From: JBKJVQ01 sp046717125 | GTDB lineage: Bacteria > Pseudomonadota > Alphaproteobacteria > Rhizobiales > Methyloligellaceae | NCBI GenBank assembly: GCA_046717125.1 | Contig: JBKJVQ010000165.1 | Coordinates: 1 to 12,768, forward strand | Direction of reading: 5' to 3' | Length of the DNA: 12,768 bases | Shown: positions 1 through 6,731 of the stretch, piece after piece | Layout of the letters: each line of letters starts with the position of its first letter | Numbering within the stretch: the stretch's first letter is position 1 | Program-made: the position numbers and the translations under genes | The notes under the pieces: model-generated | The model's database searches: none | Told to the model about the DNA's origin: nothing | Seen by the model: the letters and a program-made list of their open reading frames with translations, nothing else

Positions 1-221
1 CCATCCCCACCACGCCCAGCTACGCGCCGGATTACCGATCTTTTTGCCCCGGGAGTGGTTAACGCGGTCTCACCAGACTGAAACAGAGTGGCAAGAATAG
101 GTTGTGCTCTGGACCATTTGCGCGCCACAGGCGGACTTAGGCTGCGTGACTGACGACCATTTGAATTGACGCCAAGACTGGTCCGGCGCGTGTTTCGTTG
201 CCGAACGTGCAGGAGCAGAAG
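1..221. other. Upstream region without a supported gene
   Basis: No convincing coding region is visible. All three plus frames carry stops within the first 110 nt, so at most a few C-terminal codons of an upstream gene could enter from the left edge; none is recognisable. A TTGACG hexamer at 166-171 resembles a -35 element, but no convincing -10 follows at 16-18 nt. The 3' end carries a clear ribosome binding site (AGGAG, 211-215) for the pentapeptide-repeat gene. It also contains one copy of a 16-nt sequence (182-197) that recurs upstream of gatC. Confidence 0.5.
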
Positions 222-1019
222 ATGAACTGGCGCATACGAACAGTATTTCTTGCTGCACTTCTTGTGGGCGCACCCACTGCTGCAAATTCTCAAGGCATGA
301 TGCAGCATCTCGACCTGTCATCGCCAGCGATGACGGAAGCCGAGATGAGCCGCGCAGATGTGGAGGCCGCGCTGAAAGCGGCGACGCCGGACAAGCCCGC
401 GGATTTTACCGGCAAGAAACTGTCCGGCCTCGACCTTTCGGGCCTGGATATGAGCCGCGGCGTGTTCCGATCCGCTCGTCTGAACAAGTCAAATCTCTCG
501 AAAGCCAAGCTCGACAAGGCCGTGTTCGATCAAGCCTGGTTGCTTAAAGCCGATCTGAGTGGCGCATCCCTCAAGGGCGCCAACATATTCGGCGCCCAGA
601 TGATAGGAGCCAATCTCGACGGGGCCGACTTGAGCGGCGCACGGATTACGGCTAACCTTTCCAAATCGTCACTGAAGGGTGCGAAACTCGTCGGCGCAAA
701 TCTCAGCGCCGACATGAAAAATCAGTCGATGGGACTGATGCGCGGCGTGCTGACGTCCGCCAATCTTGAAGGAGCGGACTTCTCCGGTGCAAATCTCTCA
801 CGCGTGAATTTCGAATACGCGAATCTGTCGGGCGCAAACTTGACGGGCACGAACCTGATGGGCGCGGAAATGGCCGCCTCCAATCTGTCAGACGCAGATG
901 TGAAAGACGCCAACTTCTCGAACGCGGATCTGTCTTCGGCGAGCATGTCGGGGATCAAGAATGCCGACAGCGCCAATCTTCAGGCCGCGCGCAACCTGCC
1001 TGCCATGGCGACGCAGTAG
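222..1019 (+). CDS. Exported pentapeptide-repeat protein
   Basis: The product has 265 aa from ATG 222. I chose this start because AGGAG (211-215) lies 6 nt upstream and because it begins a clean signal peptide: a basic start (residues 2-6), a hydrophobic core (about 7-20) and a likely cleavage site after ANS near residue 23. A TTG at 198 is in frame but has no ribosome site. Residues about 62-255 are pentapeptide repeats of the A(D/N)LxG type, expected to fold as a right-handed quadrilateral beta-helix. Phasing slips by one residue at 140-143 (four-residue unit ARIT). The repeats degenerate at 164-178, then regain strict phase after an extra S179. The last 10 residues are non-repeat. Family members range from gyrase-binding mimics to structural proteins of unknown role; an exported copy is unlikely to target gyrase. 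Location (periplasm) is inferred; function is unknown. It is convergent with the chorismate mutase gene, 10 nt apart. Confidence 0.85.
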   Translation: MNWRIRTVFLAALLVGAPTAANSQGMMQHLDLSSPAMTEAEMSRADVEAALKAATPDKPADFTGKKLSGLDLSGLDMSRGVFRSARLNKSNLSKAKLDKAVFDQAWLLKADLSGASLKGANIFGAQMIGANLDGADLSGARITANLSKSSLKGAKLVGANLSADMKNQSMGLMRGVLTSANLEGADFSGANLSRVNFEYANLSGANLTGTNLMGAEMAASNLSDADVKDANFSNADLSSASMSGIKNADSANLQAARNLPAMATQ

Positions 1020-1029
1020 CGGCTGGCGG

Positions 1030-1341
1030 CTATTCTTTGGCATCGCTGGTAGCGCGCAGTTTTTCTTCCTCGTACTGCACGAACCAACCGATCATCTGAC
1101 GCCAGAGCGCTTCGACCAGCTCCGGCGGCAGGTCGGATTCCATGGCGCGGGCCTTCACCCGGTCGATCACCTGCTGGATGCGCCACGCGACCCGCGCCTC
1201 GCCGGGTCCCTGCTTGAGCTGCCAGGCCCGATCGACGTAATTGAAACGTTCCGCGATCAAATCAACCAAATCCGTATCGATGCGATCGATCTCGGTGCGG
1301 ACCTCTTCCATCGAGGCGCAGTCGGCGGGTTTCAGCGTCAT
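1030..1341 (-). CDS. AroQ/PchB-type chorismate mutase family protein
   Basis: The product is a 103-aa all-helical CM_2-type protein. ATG 1341 is chosen because it overlaps the gatA stop as ATGA and has GGAG 6 nt upstream; a TTG at 1356 is less likely. AroQ-type active-site candidates are R15 (VRTEID), R32 (ERFNYV), K43 and Q89, with R28-to-K39 spacing (E. coli numbering) preserved. The R-x-E-IDRID start and the WF/WY stretch near residues 86-88 recall PchB, the isochorismate pyruvate lyase, as much as chorismate mutase. The E. coli E52 position seems not to be conserved. Chorismate mutase would convert chorismate to prephenate for Phe/Tyr synthesis in the cytosol; that is the likelier role, since no siderophore or salicylate genes are nearby. 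It is the last gene of gatC-gatA-aroQ and is probably translationally coupled to gatA. The fold is sure, the exact substrate is not. Confidence 0.8.
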   Translation of the reverse strand: MTLKPADCASMEEVRTEIDRIDTDLVDLIAERFNYVDRAWQLKQGPGEARVAWRIQQVIDRVKARAMESDLPPELVEALWRQMIGWFVQYEEEKLRATSDAKE

Positions 1342-2822
1342 GTCGCGCTCCACCAATTGTCCGGCTCCGGCGATTTGCCGGCCGCCTGCTCGATCGCGTG
1401 ACCTGCGCGGAACAAGGTTTCCTCGTCGAACGGCCGGCCGATGAGCTGAAGACCGAGCGGCGTGCCCTCCGACGAAAGCCCGGCTGGAACGGAAATGCCG
1501 GGCAGGCCCGCCATGTTCACAGTCACCGTGAAGATATCGTTGAGATACATTTCGACTGGATCGCCTGATTTCTCGCCGATACCAAAGGCCGAACCCGGCG
1601 TTGTCGGCGTGAGGATGGCGTCGACTTCGGCAAAGGCATCATCGAAATCACGCTTGATCAGCGTACGCAGCTTCTGCGCCCGCAGATAATAGGCGTCGTA
1701 ATATCCGGCCGATAATACGTAGGTGCCGATCAGGATGCGACGTTTGACTTCCGCGCCGAAACCCACCGCGCGCGTGTTTTCGTACATCGACGCGATGTCC
1801 CGGCCGTTGACCCGCAGACCGTAGCGAACGCCGTCATAACGGGCGAGGTTCGATGACGCTTCCGCGGGTGCGACGATGTAATAGGCCGGCAGCGCGTATT
1901 TCGTGTGCGGCAGGCTGACGTCGCGGATTTCCGCGCCCGCGTCCTTCAACCATGCGACGCCCCTCTCCCAGAGCGCCTCGATCTCAACGCTCATGCCGGG
2001 TACGCGATATTCGCTCGGGATGCCGATGCGCAGGCCCGTCATGCCTTGCCCAAGCGCGGACTCGTAGTCGGGAACGGGGGCATCGACGCTGGTAGTGTCT
2101 TTGGGGTCGTGACCCGCCATTGCGCGCAAGAGAATGGCCGCATCGCGCACATCGCGCGCGATCGGCCCCGCCTGGTCGAGCGACGAGGCGAAGGCGACGA
2201 TGCCCCAGCGAGAGCAGCGCCCGTAAGTCGGCTTGATGCCGACGGTTCCGGTAAACGCCGCGGGCTGCCGAATCGAGCCGCCCGTATCGGTCGCGGTCGC
2301 CCCGAGGCACAGCCGTGCTGCAACCGCCGCCGAGGAACCGCCGCTCGACCCGCCCGGCACCAGCTTCGCGTCAGAGCCGGATCTGCGCCATGGATTGACC
2401 ACCGGGCCGAATGCACTCGTCTCGTTCGACGAGCCCATCGCGAATTCGTCATTGTTCAGCTTGCCGAGCATCACGCCGCCCTGCTCCCAAAGCTGCGCCG
2501 TCACGGTCGATTCATAGGCGGGGCGGAAATCGTCCAGGATGCGCGAGCAGGCGGTCGTGCGGACGTCCTTCGTCGCAAACAGATCCTTGATGCCGAGCGG
2601 TATTCCCTCCAGCCATCCCGCCTCGCCCCTCGCGCGGCGCGCATCGCTCGCGTCGGCCATGTCCAAGGCACGCTCCGGTGTCGGCAGAATGTAGGCGTTC
2701 AGCGCAAGATTGGCGGTCTCGATCGCTGCGATATGCGCCTCCGTCAGCTCGCGCGAGGGGAAATCCTTGCGGTCGAGCGCGTCGCGGGCCTCGGCGAGGG
2801 TGAGCTTGGTGAGATCGGTCAT
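1338..2822 (-). CDS. gatA: Glutamyl/aspartyl-tRNA amidotransferase subunit A
   Basis: GatA is the glutaminase subunit of GatCAB. It frees ammonia from glutamine to convert mischarged Glu-tRNA(Gln) and Asp-tRNA(Asn) to Gln- and Asn-tRNA in organisms lacking the cognate synthetases. The product has 494 aa from ATG 2822, normal for the family. The amidase Ser-cisSer-Lys triad is readable: K79 (GIKDLFAT), S159 in GGSSGGSSAA, and nucleophile S183 in DTGGSIRQPAAF. Start choice: ATG 2822 (protein MTDLTKLTL, the form I recall from relatives) has GGAG 8 nt upstream. A GTG at 2831 would add three residues and overlap the gatC stop as GTGA, and cannot be excluded. The gene lies between gatC and the chorismate mutase gene with overlapping ends, so the three are surely co-transcribed. 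gatB is not in the window. Confidence 0.97.
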   Translation of the reverse strand: MTDLTKLTLAEARDALDRKDFPSRELTEAHIAAIETANLALNAYILPTPERALDMADASDARRARGEAGWLEGIPLGIKDLFATKDVRTTACSRILDDFRPAYESTVTAQLWEQGGVMLGKLNNDEFAMGSSNETSAFGPVVNPWRRSGSDAKLVPGGSSGGSSAAVAARLCLGATATDTGGSIRQPAAFTGTVGIKPTYGRCSRWGIVAFASSLDQAGPIARDVRDAAILLRAMAGHDPKDTTSVDAPVPDYESALGQGMTGLRIGIPSEYRVPGMSVEIEALWERGVAWLKDAGAEIRDVSLPHTKYALPAYYIVAPAEASSNLARYDGVRYGLRVNGRDIASMYENTRAVGFGAEVKRRILIGTYVLSAGYYDAYYLRAQKLRTLIKRDFDDAFAEVDAILTPTTPGSAFGIGEKSGDPVEMYLNDIFTVTVNMAGLPGISVPAGLSSEGTPLGLQLIGRPFDEETLFRAGHAIEQAAGKSPEPDNWWSAT

Positions 2823-2827
2823 GCCGC

Positions 2828-3115
2828 TCACTCCACCACCTTCGGCACGACAAAATAATGGTCGTCGCTCTCGGGCGCGTTGCGCGTGACGGCATCGGCG
2901 ATGCCGCCGTCGGTCACCACGTCGGCACGCTGCTTCATCTCCATGGCGACCGAGCTCGTCATCGGCTCGACATCGGTCACGTCCACCTCGTTCAGCTGCT
3001 CGACCCAGTCGAGGATGCCGGAGAGCTCGACTTCCAGCCGCGCAGCCTCCTCATCGGTGACGGCGATGCGGGCAAGATGGGCGATACGGATCACGGTCGC
3101 GCGGTCGACGGACAT
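2828..3115 (-). CDS. gatC: Glutamyl/aspartyl-tRNA amidotransferase subunit C
   Basis: The product is a 95-aa GatC, the small subunit that wraps around GatA and helps it fold and bind GatB. It begins with the typical helix (TVIRIAHLARIAVTDEE, residues 7-23), then the ILDWVEQLNEVD segment (about 34-45), the VEPMTSS turn and the C-terminal APESDDHYFVVPKV stretch, all in the usual order and at normal length. ATG 3115 is preceded by AAGGAG about 6 nt upstream, a strong ribosome site. It is the first gene of the operon. Its leader contains a perfect 7-bp GC hairpin (3131-3150) just 5' of the ribosome site. The stop lies in the gatA start region. Confidence 0.96.
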   Translation of the reverse strand: MSVDRATVIRIAHLARIAVTDEEAARLEVELSGILDWVEQLNEVDVTDVEPMTSSVAMEMKQRADVVTDGGIADAVTRNAPESDDHYFVVPKVVE

Positions 3116-3130
3116 CGATGCTCCTTCAGT

Positions 3131-3150
3131 CGCGCCGACGTTCCGGCGCG
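3131..3150. promoter_or_regulatory. GC-rich hairpin/palindrome in gatC leader
   Basis: CGCGCCG (3131-3137) and CGGCGCG (3144-3150) form a perfect 7-bp inverted repeat around a 6-nt loop. In the gatC mRNA the hairpin ends a few bases before the AAGGAG ribosome site. No T-run follows on either strand, so it is not a normal intrinsic terminator. It could be an operator or an mRNA structure affecting gatC translation; which one is not decidable from sequence. Confidence 0.4.
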
Positions 3151-3217
3151 TGTTTCGCGGCGTTCTTGTGCGTTTGTGGCGCGGTCTGGGTCAAGCCCGG
3201 TGTCGGCTGCGGGAAAA

Positions 3218-3246
3218 TTGGGGCCGAGCATGCCGCCGTGTATACA
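3218..3246 (+). promoter_or_regulatory. Candidate ruvX promoter
   Basis: TTGGGG (3218-3223) and TATACA (3241-3246) are separated by exactly 17 nt, a good sigma70-like arrangement. The predicted start near 3253 leaves a leader of about 20 nt before ruvX ATG 3273. It lies in the 157-nt region between divergent gatC and ruvX. On the other strand, TTGACC (3194-3189) is a plausible -35 for gatC, but no good -10 accompanies it. Confidence 0.4.
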
Positions 3247-3272
3247 GCGCTGCACACAGGCAGGCGCATCCC

Positions 3273-3746
3273 ATGGCCCAATTCACACCCTCGACGCTGG
3301 AAGAGATTGCGCCGCATCTCGCCCGTGAGTCGCCGCTGCTTGGCCTCGACGTCGGGACGAAGACAATCGGCATGGCGCTTTCGGATGTGACCCGCAGCAT
3401 CGCCACGCCTTTCGAAACGATCCGGCGCGGCAAGTTCGCAGCCGACGCGCAGGCGATCCTGCGGACCGTCGAGCGCGAACGGGTCGGCGCGCTGGTTGTC
3501 GGCCTCCCGGTCAACATGGACGGCACAGAAGGGCCGCGCGCGCAGTCGGCCAGGGCCTTTGCCCGAAATCTCGCGCCGCTGGTCGCCGTGCCGATCGTGT
3601 TCTGGGATGAACGCCTGTCCACCTCAGGATCGGAACGGGCACTGCTGGAGGCCGATCTGTCGCGGGCCCGCCGCGCCCGGCTTATCGACAAGATGGCCGC
3701 CGCCTGGATTTTGCAGGGCGCTCTGGATCGTCTGCGGCAGATTTAA
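3273..3746 (+). CDS. ruvX: RuvX/YqgF putative pre-16S rRNA nuclease
   Basis: The product is a 157-aa RNase H-fold protein of the YqgF family, implicated in maturing the 5' end of 16S rRNA (the older name suggests Holliday junction resolution). Motifs in order: first acidic strand GLDVGTKTIGMALSD (24-38, D26), VVGLPVNMDG (75-84), WDERLST (111-117, catalytic-type acidic pair D112/E113) and IDKMAAAWILQ (138-148, D139). ATG 3273 gives the normal family length. The open frame runs further upstream, but that part overlaps gatC on the other strand and shows no family features. The ribosome site is weak (AGGC-type). It is first in the plus-strand run with pyrB downstream, and is transcribed divergently from gatCA. 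Confidence 0.93.
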   Translation: MAQFTPSTLEEIAPHLARESPLLGLDVGTKTIGMALSDVTRSIATPFETIRRGKFAADAQAILRTVERERVGALVVGLPVNMDGTEGPRAQSARAFARNLAPLVAVPIVFWDERLSTSGSERALLEADLSRARRARLIDKMAAAWILQGALDRLRQI

Positions 3747-3765
3747 TCTTCCGGCCGGCTGGCCC

Positions 3766-3795
3766 TTGCCGCCACGTCGTGCTTACCCCTATACA
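3766..3795 (+). promoter_or_regulatory. Candidate pyrB promoter very close to ATG
   Basis: TTGCCG (3766-3771) and TATACA (3790-3795) are 18 nt apart in the 60-nt gap between ruvX and pyrB. Transcription would begin near 3802, leaving about five nucleotides before pyrB ATG 3807. No Shine-Dalgarno sequence precedes that ATG, which agrees with a leaderless or nearly leaderless message. The -10 hexamer is the same as in the ruvX candidate promoter. Confidence 0.4.
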
Positions 3796-3806
3796 CTCGG
3801 ATTTTA

Positions 3807-4763
3807 ATGAACATCGCGGCCAAAGCTCCCGCCGTCACCTTTCCGCACCGCCATTTGCTCGGCATCGAAGGTCTGACCGCGACGGAGATCACGTCCCTCC
3901 TTGATCTCGCTGAGGAGCACGCGACGTTCAACCGGCAGATCGTGCGCAAGAGCGACGCTCTAAGCGGCCGGACCCTCGTCAACACCTTCTTCGAAGCCTC
4001 GACCCGGACGCAGAGCTCGTTCGAGCTCGCCGCCAAGCGGCTCGGCGCCGACGTGATGAACATCTCGCTCGCAACCTCGTCGCTGCTGAAAGGCGAGACC
4101 GTGATCGACACCGCCGTCGCGCTGAACGCCATGCGGCCGGACATCCTCGTCGTGCGCCACACCGCGGCCGGCGCGGTCGAGCTCCTGTCGCAGAAAGTCG
4201 ATTGCTCGGTCATCAATGCCGGCGACGGCGCGCACGAGCATCCGACCCAGGCGCTGCTCGACGCGCTGACCATCCGGCGCAACAAGGGACGCATCGAGGG
4301 CCTGGTCGTCGCGATCTGCGGCGACATCGCTAATTCCCGCGTCGCCCGGTCGAACATCCTTTGCCTCAATGCTCTCGGCGCGCGTGTTCGGCTGATCGCG
4401 CCATCGACGCTGCTGCCGCCCTGCGCAGACCGGCTCGGTGCCGAGGTATTCACTCGGATGGCGGACGGGCTGAAGGACGCAGATATCGTCATGATGCTGC
4501 GGCTGCAGTTGGAGCGCATGGGTGGGGCGGCCGTGCCGTCCAAGCGCGAGTATTTTCATTTCTTCGGCCTCGATCACGAGAAGCTGTCGCTCGCCAAACC
4601 CGATGCGCTGGTAATGCATCCGGGTCCGATGAATCGCGGCGTGGAGATCGACTCGGCGGTCGCCGACGATCCACGCAGCGTCATCCGCGAACAGGTCGAG
4701 ATGGGCGTCGCGGTGCGCATGGCGGTGCTCGAAGCGCTCGCGCAGAACCTCCCGAACTGGTGA
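3807..4763 (+). CDS. pyrB: Aspartate carbamoyltransferase catalytic subunit
   Basis: PyrB joins carbamoyl phosphate and aspartate to carbamoyl-aspartate, the committed step of pyrimidine synthesis. The product has 318 aa. The carbamoyl-phosphate site is FFEASTRTQSSFE (61-73, S65/T66/R67/T68). K95 lies in SSLLKGET, then HPTQALLD (145-152), R178 in NSRVARS, LRLQLERM (231-238; the aspartate-binding LRxQ motif) and HPGPMNRG (271-278). ATG 3807 fits the family start; there is no clear ribosome site and a promoter-like pair ends only about 11 nt upstream. The next gene, a DHOase-like protein, starts 2 nt after the stop. No pyrI regulatory gene is present. This arrangement matches Pseudomonas-type ATCase, in which an inactive DHOase homologue completes the complex. 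Confidence 0.97.
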   Translation: MNIAAKAPAVTFPHRHLLGIEGLTATEITSLLDLAEEHATFNRQIVRKSDALSGRTLVNTFFEASTRTQSSFELAAKRLGADVMNISLATSSLLKGETVIDTAVALNAMRPDILVVRHTAAGAVELLSQKVDCSVINAGDGAHEHPTQALLDALTIRRNKGRIEGLVVAICGDIANSRVARSNILCLNALGARVRLIAPSTLLPPCADRLGAEVFTRMADGLKDADIVMMLRLQLERMGGAAVPSKREYFHFFGLDHEKLSLAKPDALVMHPGPMNRGVEIDSAVADDPRSVIREQVEMGVAVRMAVLEALAQNLPNW

Positions 4764-4765
4764 GC

Positions 4766-6115
4766 ATGATGCGGGACGCACGATCACGCGGAGATGGTGA
4801 GGACAAGGCCAGAGTCCTGATCAACGCAAGGCTGATCGATCCGGCGTCTGGACGGGACGAAGACGGTGGTGTCCTGATCGACAAGGGCGTTATCGCCGAT
4901 GTCGGTCCGCATCTGCGCCGCAACGCGCCAGAAGGCGCGACCGTGACCGATTGCGGCGGCCATATCGTCGCGCCGGGCCTGATCGACATGCGCGTTTTCA
5001 CCGGGGAGCCTGGCCGCGAGCATCGCGAAACGCTGGCGACCGCGAGCCGCGCGGCGGCGGCGGGCGGAGTTACGACCATCATCTGCATGCCGAATACCGA
5101 GCCTGTGATCGACGACGTAGCGCTGGTCGATTTCATCGAGCGCCGGGCGCGCGATACGGCGATCGTGCATGTCCATCCGATGGCGGCGATCACCAAGGGC
5201 CTGGCCGGCGAGGAGATGACCGAGATCGGCCTGCTGAAGGCGGCCGGCGCGGTCGCTTTCACGGAAGGCAAGAAGAGCGTCGCCAGCGCGCGCGTGATGC
5301 GCAACGTGCTGAGCTACGCCAAGGATTTCGGCGCGCTGATCGTGCATCACACCGAGGAGGAGACGCTTTCGGCCGAGGGCGTCATGAACTCGGGCGAGAT
5401 CGCGACACGGCTCGGCCTGCGCGGCATTCCGCCTGCGGCGGAAACGATTCTGCTGGAGCGCGACCTCCGCCTCGTCGAGATCACGGGCGGCGCTTATCAC
5501 GCGGCGCAGATTTCGACGCGCGCCTCGCTCGACGCCATCAAGGCGGCGAAGCGGCGCGGGCTGAAGGTGACCGCGGGCGTCTCGATCAATCATCTGACGC
5601 TGAACGAAAACGATATCGGTCCCTACCGGACCTTCTTCAAAATGCGCCCTCCCTTGCGCTGCGAGGACGATCGCCGCGCCATGGTTGGCGGAATCGCGGA
5701 TGGTTCAATCGACGTGATCGTCTCGGCGCACGATCCGCAGGACGCGGATGTGAAGCGCCGGCCCTTCGCCGAAGCGGCAGACGGCGCGATCGGGCTGGAA
5801 ACGCTGCTCGCAGCCGCGCTTCGCCTGCACCATGCCGGAGACGTGTCGCTGCCCGCCTTGCTGCGCGCAATGTCCACACATCCGGCGGAAATCCTTGGGC
5901 TGCCGGGCGGCAGGCTGGAGAAAGGCGCGCCGGCCGATCTCGTCCTGTTCGACCCGGGCACGCCATGGATTGTCGATCCCACTCTGCTCCGGTCGAAATC
6001 CAAAAATACGCCGTTCGACGAGGCAAAGTTGATGGGGCGCGCGCTGATGACGATCGTTGGTGGCCGGATCGCATTTCAGCATCGCCGCGAGACGGCGGAG
6101 CACCGCGCAGTATGA
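4766..6115 (+). CDS. Dihydroorotase-like protein lacking metal ligands (PyrC' type)
   Basis: The product is a 449-aa amidohydrolase-fold protein of the class I dihydroorotase family, placed 2 nt after pyrB. Overall similarity to DHOase is clear: GGHIVAPGLID (64-74), EPGREHRETL (81-90), a GVSINHL-type segment (271-277), and the C-terminal GRLEKGAPADLVLFDP (382-397) and KSKNTPF. The catalytic site is degenerate. The usual DxHxH is DMRVF (74-78), so both histidines are lost. The bridging Asp/Lys region reads FTEG (E167). The later His ligand is Q248 (AAQIST). The catalytic-Asp region reads SAHDPQD (320-326) instead of TDHAPH. It is therefore most likely not an active dihydroorotase but a structural partner of PyrB, as known for Pseudomonas PyrC'. 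A true pyrC should exist elsewhere. Start: tandem ATGs at 4766 and 4769 with a weak ribosome site. Confidence 0.9.
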   Translation: MMRDARSRGDGEDKARVLINARLIDPASGRDEDGGVLIDKGVIADVGPHLRRNAPEGATVTDCGGHIVAPGLIDMRVFTGEPGREHRETLATASRAAAAGGVTTIICMPNTEPVIDDVALVDFIERRARDTAIVHVHPMAAITKGLAGEEMTEIGLLKAAGAVAFTEGKKSVASARVMRNVLSYAKDFGALIVHHTEEETLSAEGVMNSGEIATRLGLRGIPPAAETILLERDLRLVEITGGAYHAAQISTRASLDAIKAAKRRGLKVTAGVSINHLTLNENDIGPYRTFFKMRPPLRCEDDRRAMVGGIADGSIDVIVSAHDPQDADVKRRPFAEAADGAIGLETLLAAALRLHHAGDVSLPALLRAMSTHPAEILGLPGGRLEKGAPADLVLFDPGTPWIVDPTLLRSKSKNTPFDEAKLMGRALMTIVGGRIAFQHRRETAEHRAV

Positions 6116-6122
6116 GCGCCGC

Positions 6123-6731
6123 ATGACCGAAGCCCAGACCTTGACGCCGCTTGTGGGGATAGCCGTCGTCGCGATCGGGTATCTGCTGGGATCGATCCCG
6201 TTCGGCCTGTTGCTCACGCGCGCCACCGGAAAGGGCGATCTGCGCCAGATCGGCTCCGGCAATATTGGCGCGACCAACGTCTTACGCACCGGCGACAAGA
6301 AACTGGCCGTGCTGACACTGCTGGGCGACGCGCTGAAGGGTACGATCGCCGTCCTGATCGGCGCGCAATTCGGGTCAATGGCCGGGCTCATCGCGGGCTT
6401 CGCGGCCTTCATCGGGCATCTGTTTCCGGTGTGGCTGGGGTTCCGTGGCGGCAAGGGCGTGGCGACCTATATCGGCGTGCTGCTTGGCGTCTGGTGGCCC
6501 TCCGCGCTGATCTTCTGTCTCGTCTGGCTGTTGACGGCGTTCGTCACGCGTTATTCATCCCTCTCTGCGATTGCGGCCGCCATCGTCACCCCGGCCGCGC
6601 TGACCTTGCTCGATGCGGGATGGGAGTCGATCCTTGCCGTGGCCATGACCGTCTTGCTACTCCTGCGCCACGAGCAGAATATCAGACGGCTGATCAAGGG
6701 TGAGGAAAGCCGTATTGGCGCGGGACGGTGA
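6123..6731 (+). CDS. plsY: Acyl-phosphate glycerol-3-phosphate acyltransferase
   Basis: PlsY moves an acyl group from acyl phosphate to glycerol-3-phosphate, giving lysophosphatidate in the inner membrane. The product is a 202-aa hydrophobic protein with about five membrane segments (roughly 10-32, 61-83, 86-105, 113-140, 147-183). The three family motifs are present: SGNIGATNVLRTG (45-57), GHLFPVWLGFRGGKG (98-112) and the late HEQNIRRLIKGEE (183-195). ATG 6123 lies 7 nt after the pyrC' stop and gives the family length; the earlier in-frame codons overlap pyrC' and look unrelated. Its 3' end overlaps the likely dprA start, so the two are co-transcribed. Confidence 0.96.
   Translation: MTEAQTLTPLVGIAVVAIGYLLGSIPFGLLLTRATGKGDLRQIGSGNIGATNVLRTGDKKLAVLTLLGDALKGTIAVLIGAQFGSMAGLIAGFAAFIGHLFPVWLGFRGGKGVATYIGVLLGVWWPSALIFCLVWLLTAFVTRYSSLSAIAAAIVTPAALTLLDAGWESILAVAMTVLLLLRHEQNIRRLIKGEESRIGAGR

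Noticed and set aside
222..1019. Pentapeptide-repeat protein as a Qnr-like quinolone-resistance gyrase mimic
   Set aside because: It carries a signal peptide and irregular repeats, and nothing else supports a gyrase-binding role.
1043..1066. Possible terminator for the pentapeptide-repeat gene (CGCT/AGCG stem followed by five T)
   Set aside because: The stem is only 4 bp with a 3-nt loop, and the T-run is separated from it; it lies inside the chorismate mutase coding sequence.
1905..2858. Long open frame (317 codons) on the plus strand opposite gatA
   Set aside because: It lies wholly antisense to the well conserved gatA, is Arg/Ala-rich low-information protein typical of GC-rich shadow frames, and shows no recognisable motif.
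3189..3194. gatC promoter based on TTGACC on the minus strand
   Set aside because: The -35 is good but no acceptable -10 is found 16-18 nt downstream, so it is not listed as a feature.
3743..4543. Open frame of 266 codons antisense to pyrB
   Set aside because: Opposite a strongly conserved pyrB; Ser/Arg-rich composition and no domain signal.
4951..6126. Open frame of 391 codons in another plus frame over the DHOase-like gene
   Set aside because: Arg/Gly-rich out-of-frame reading; the DHOase family frame is unambiguous in the same interval.
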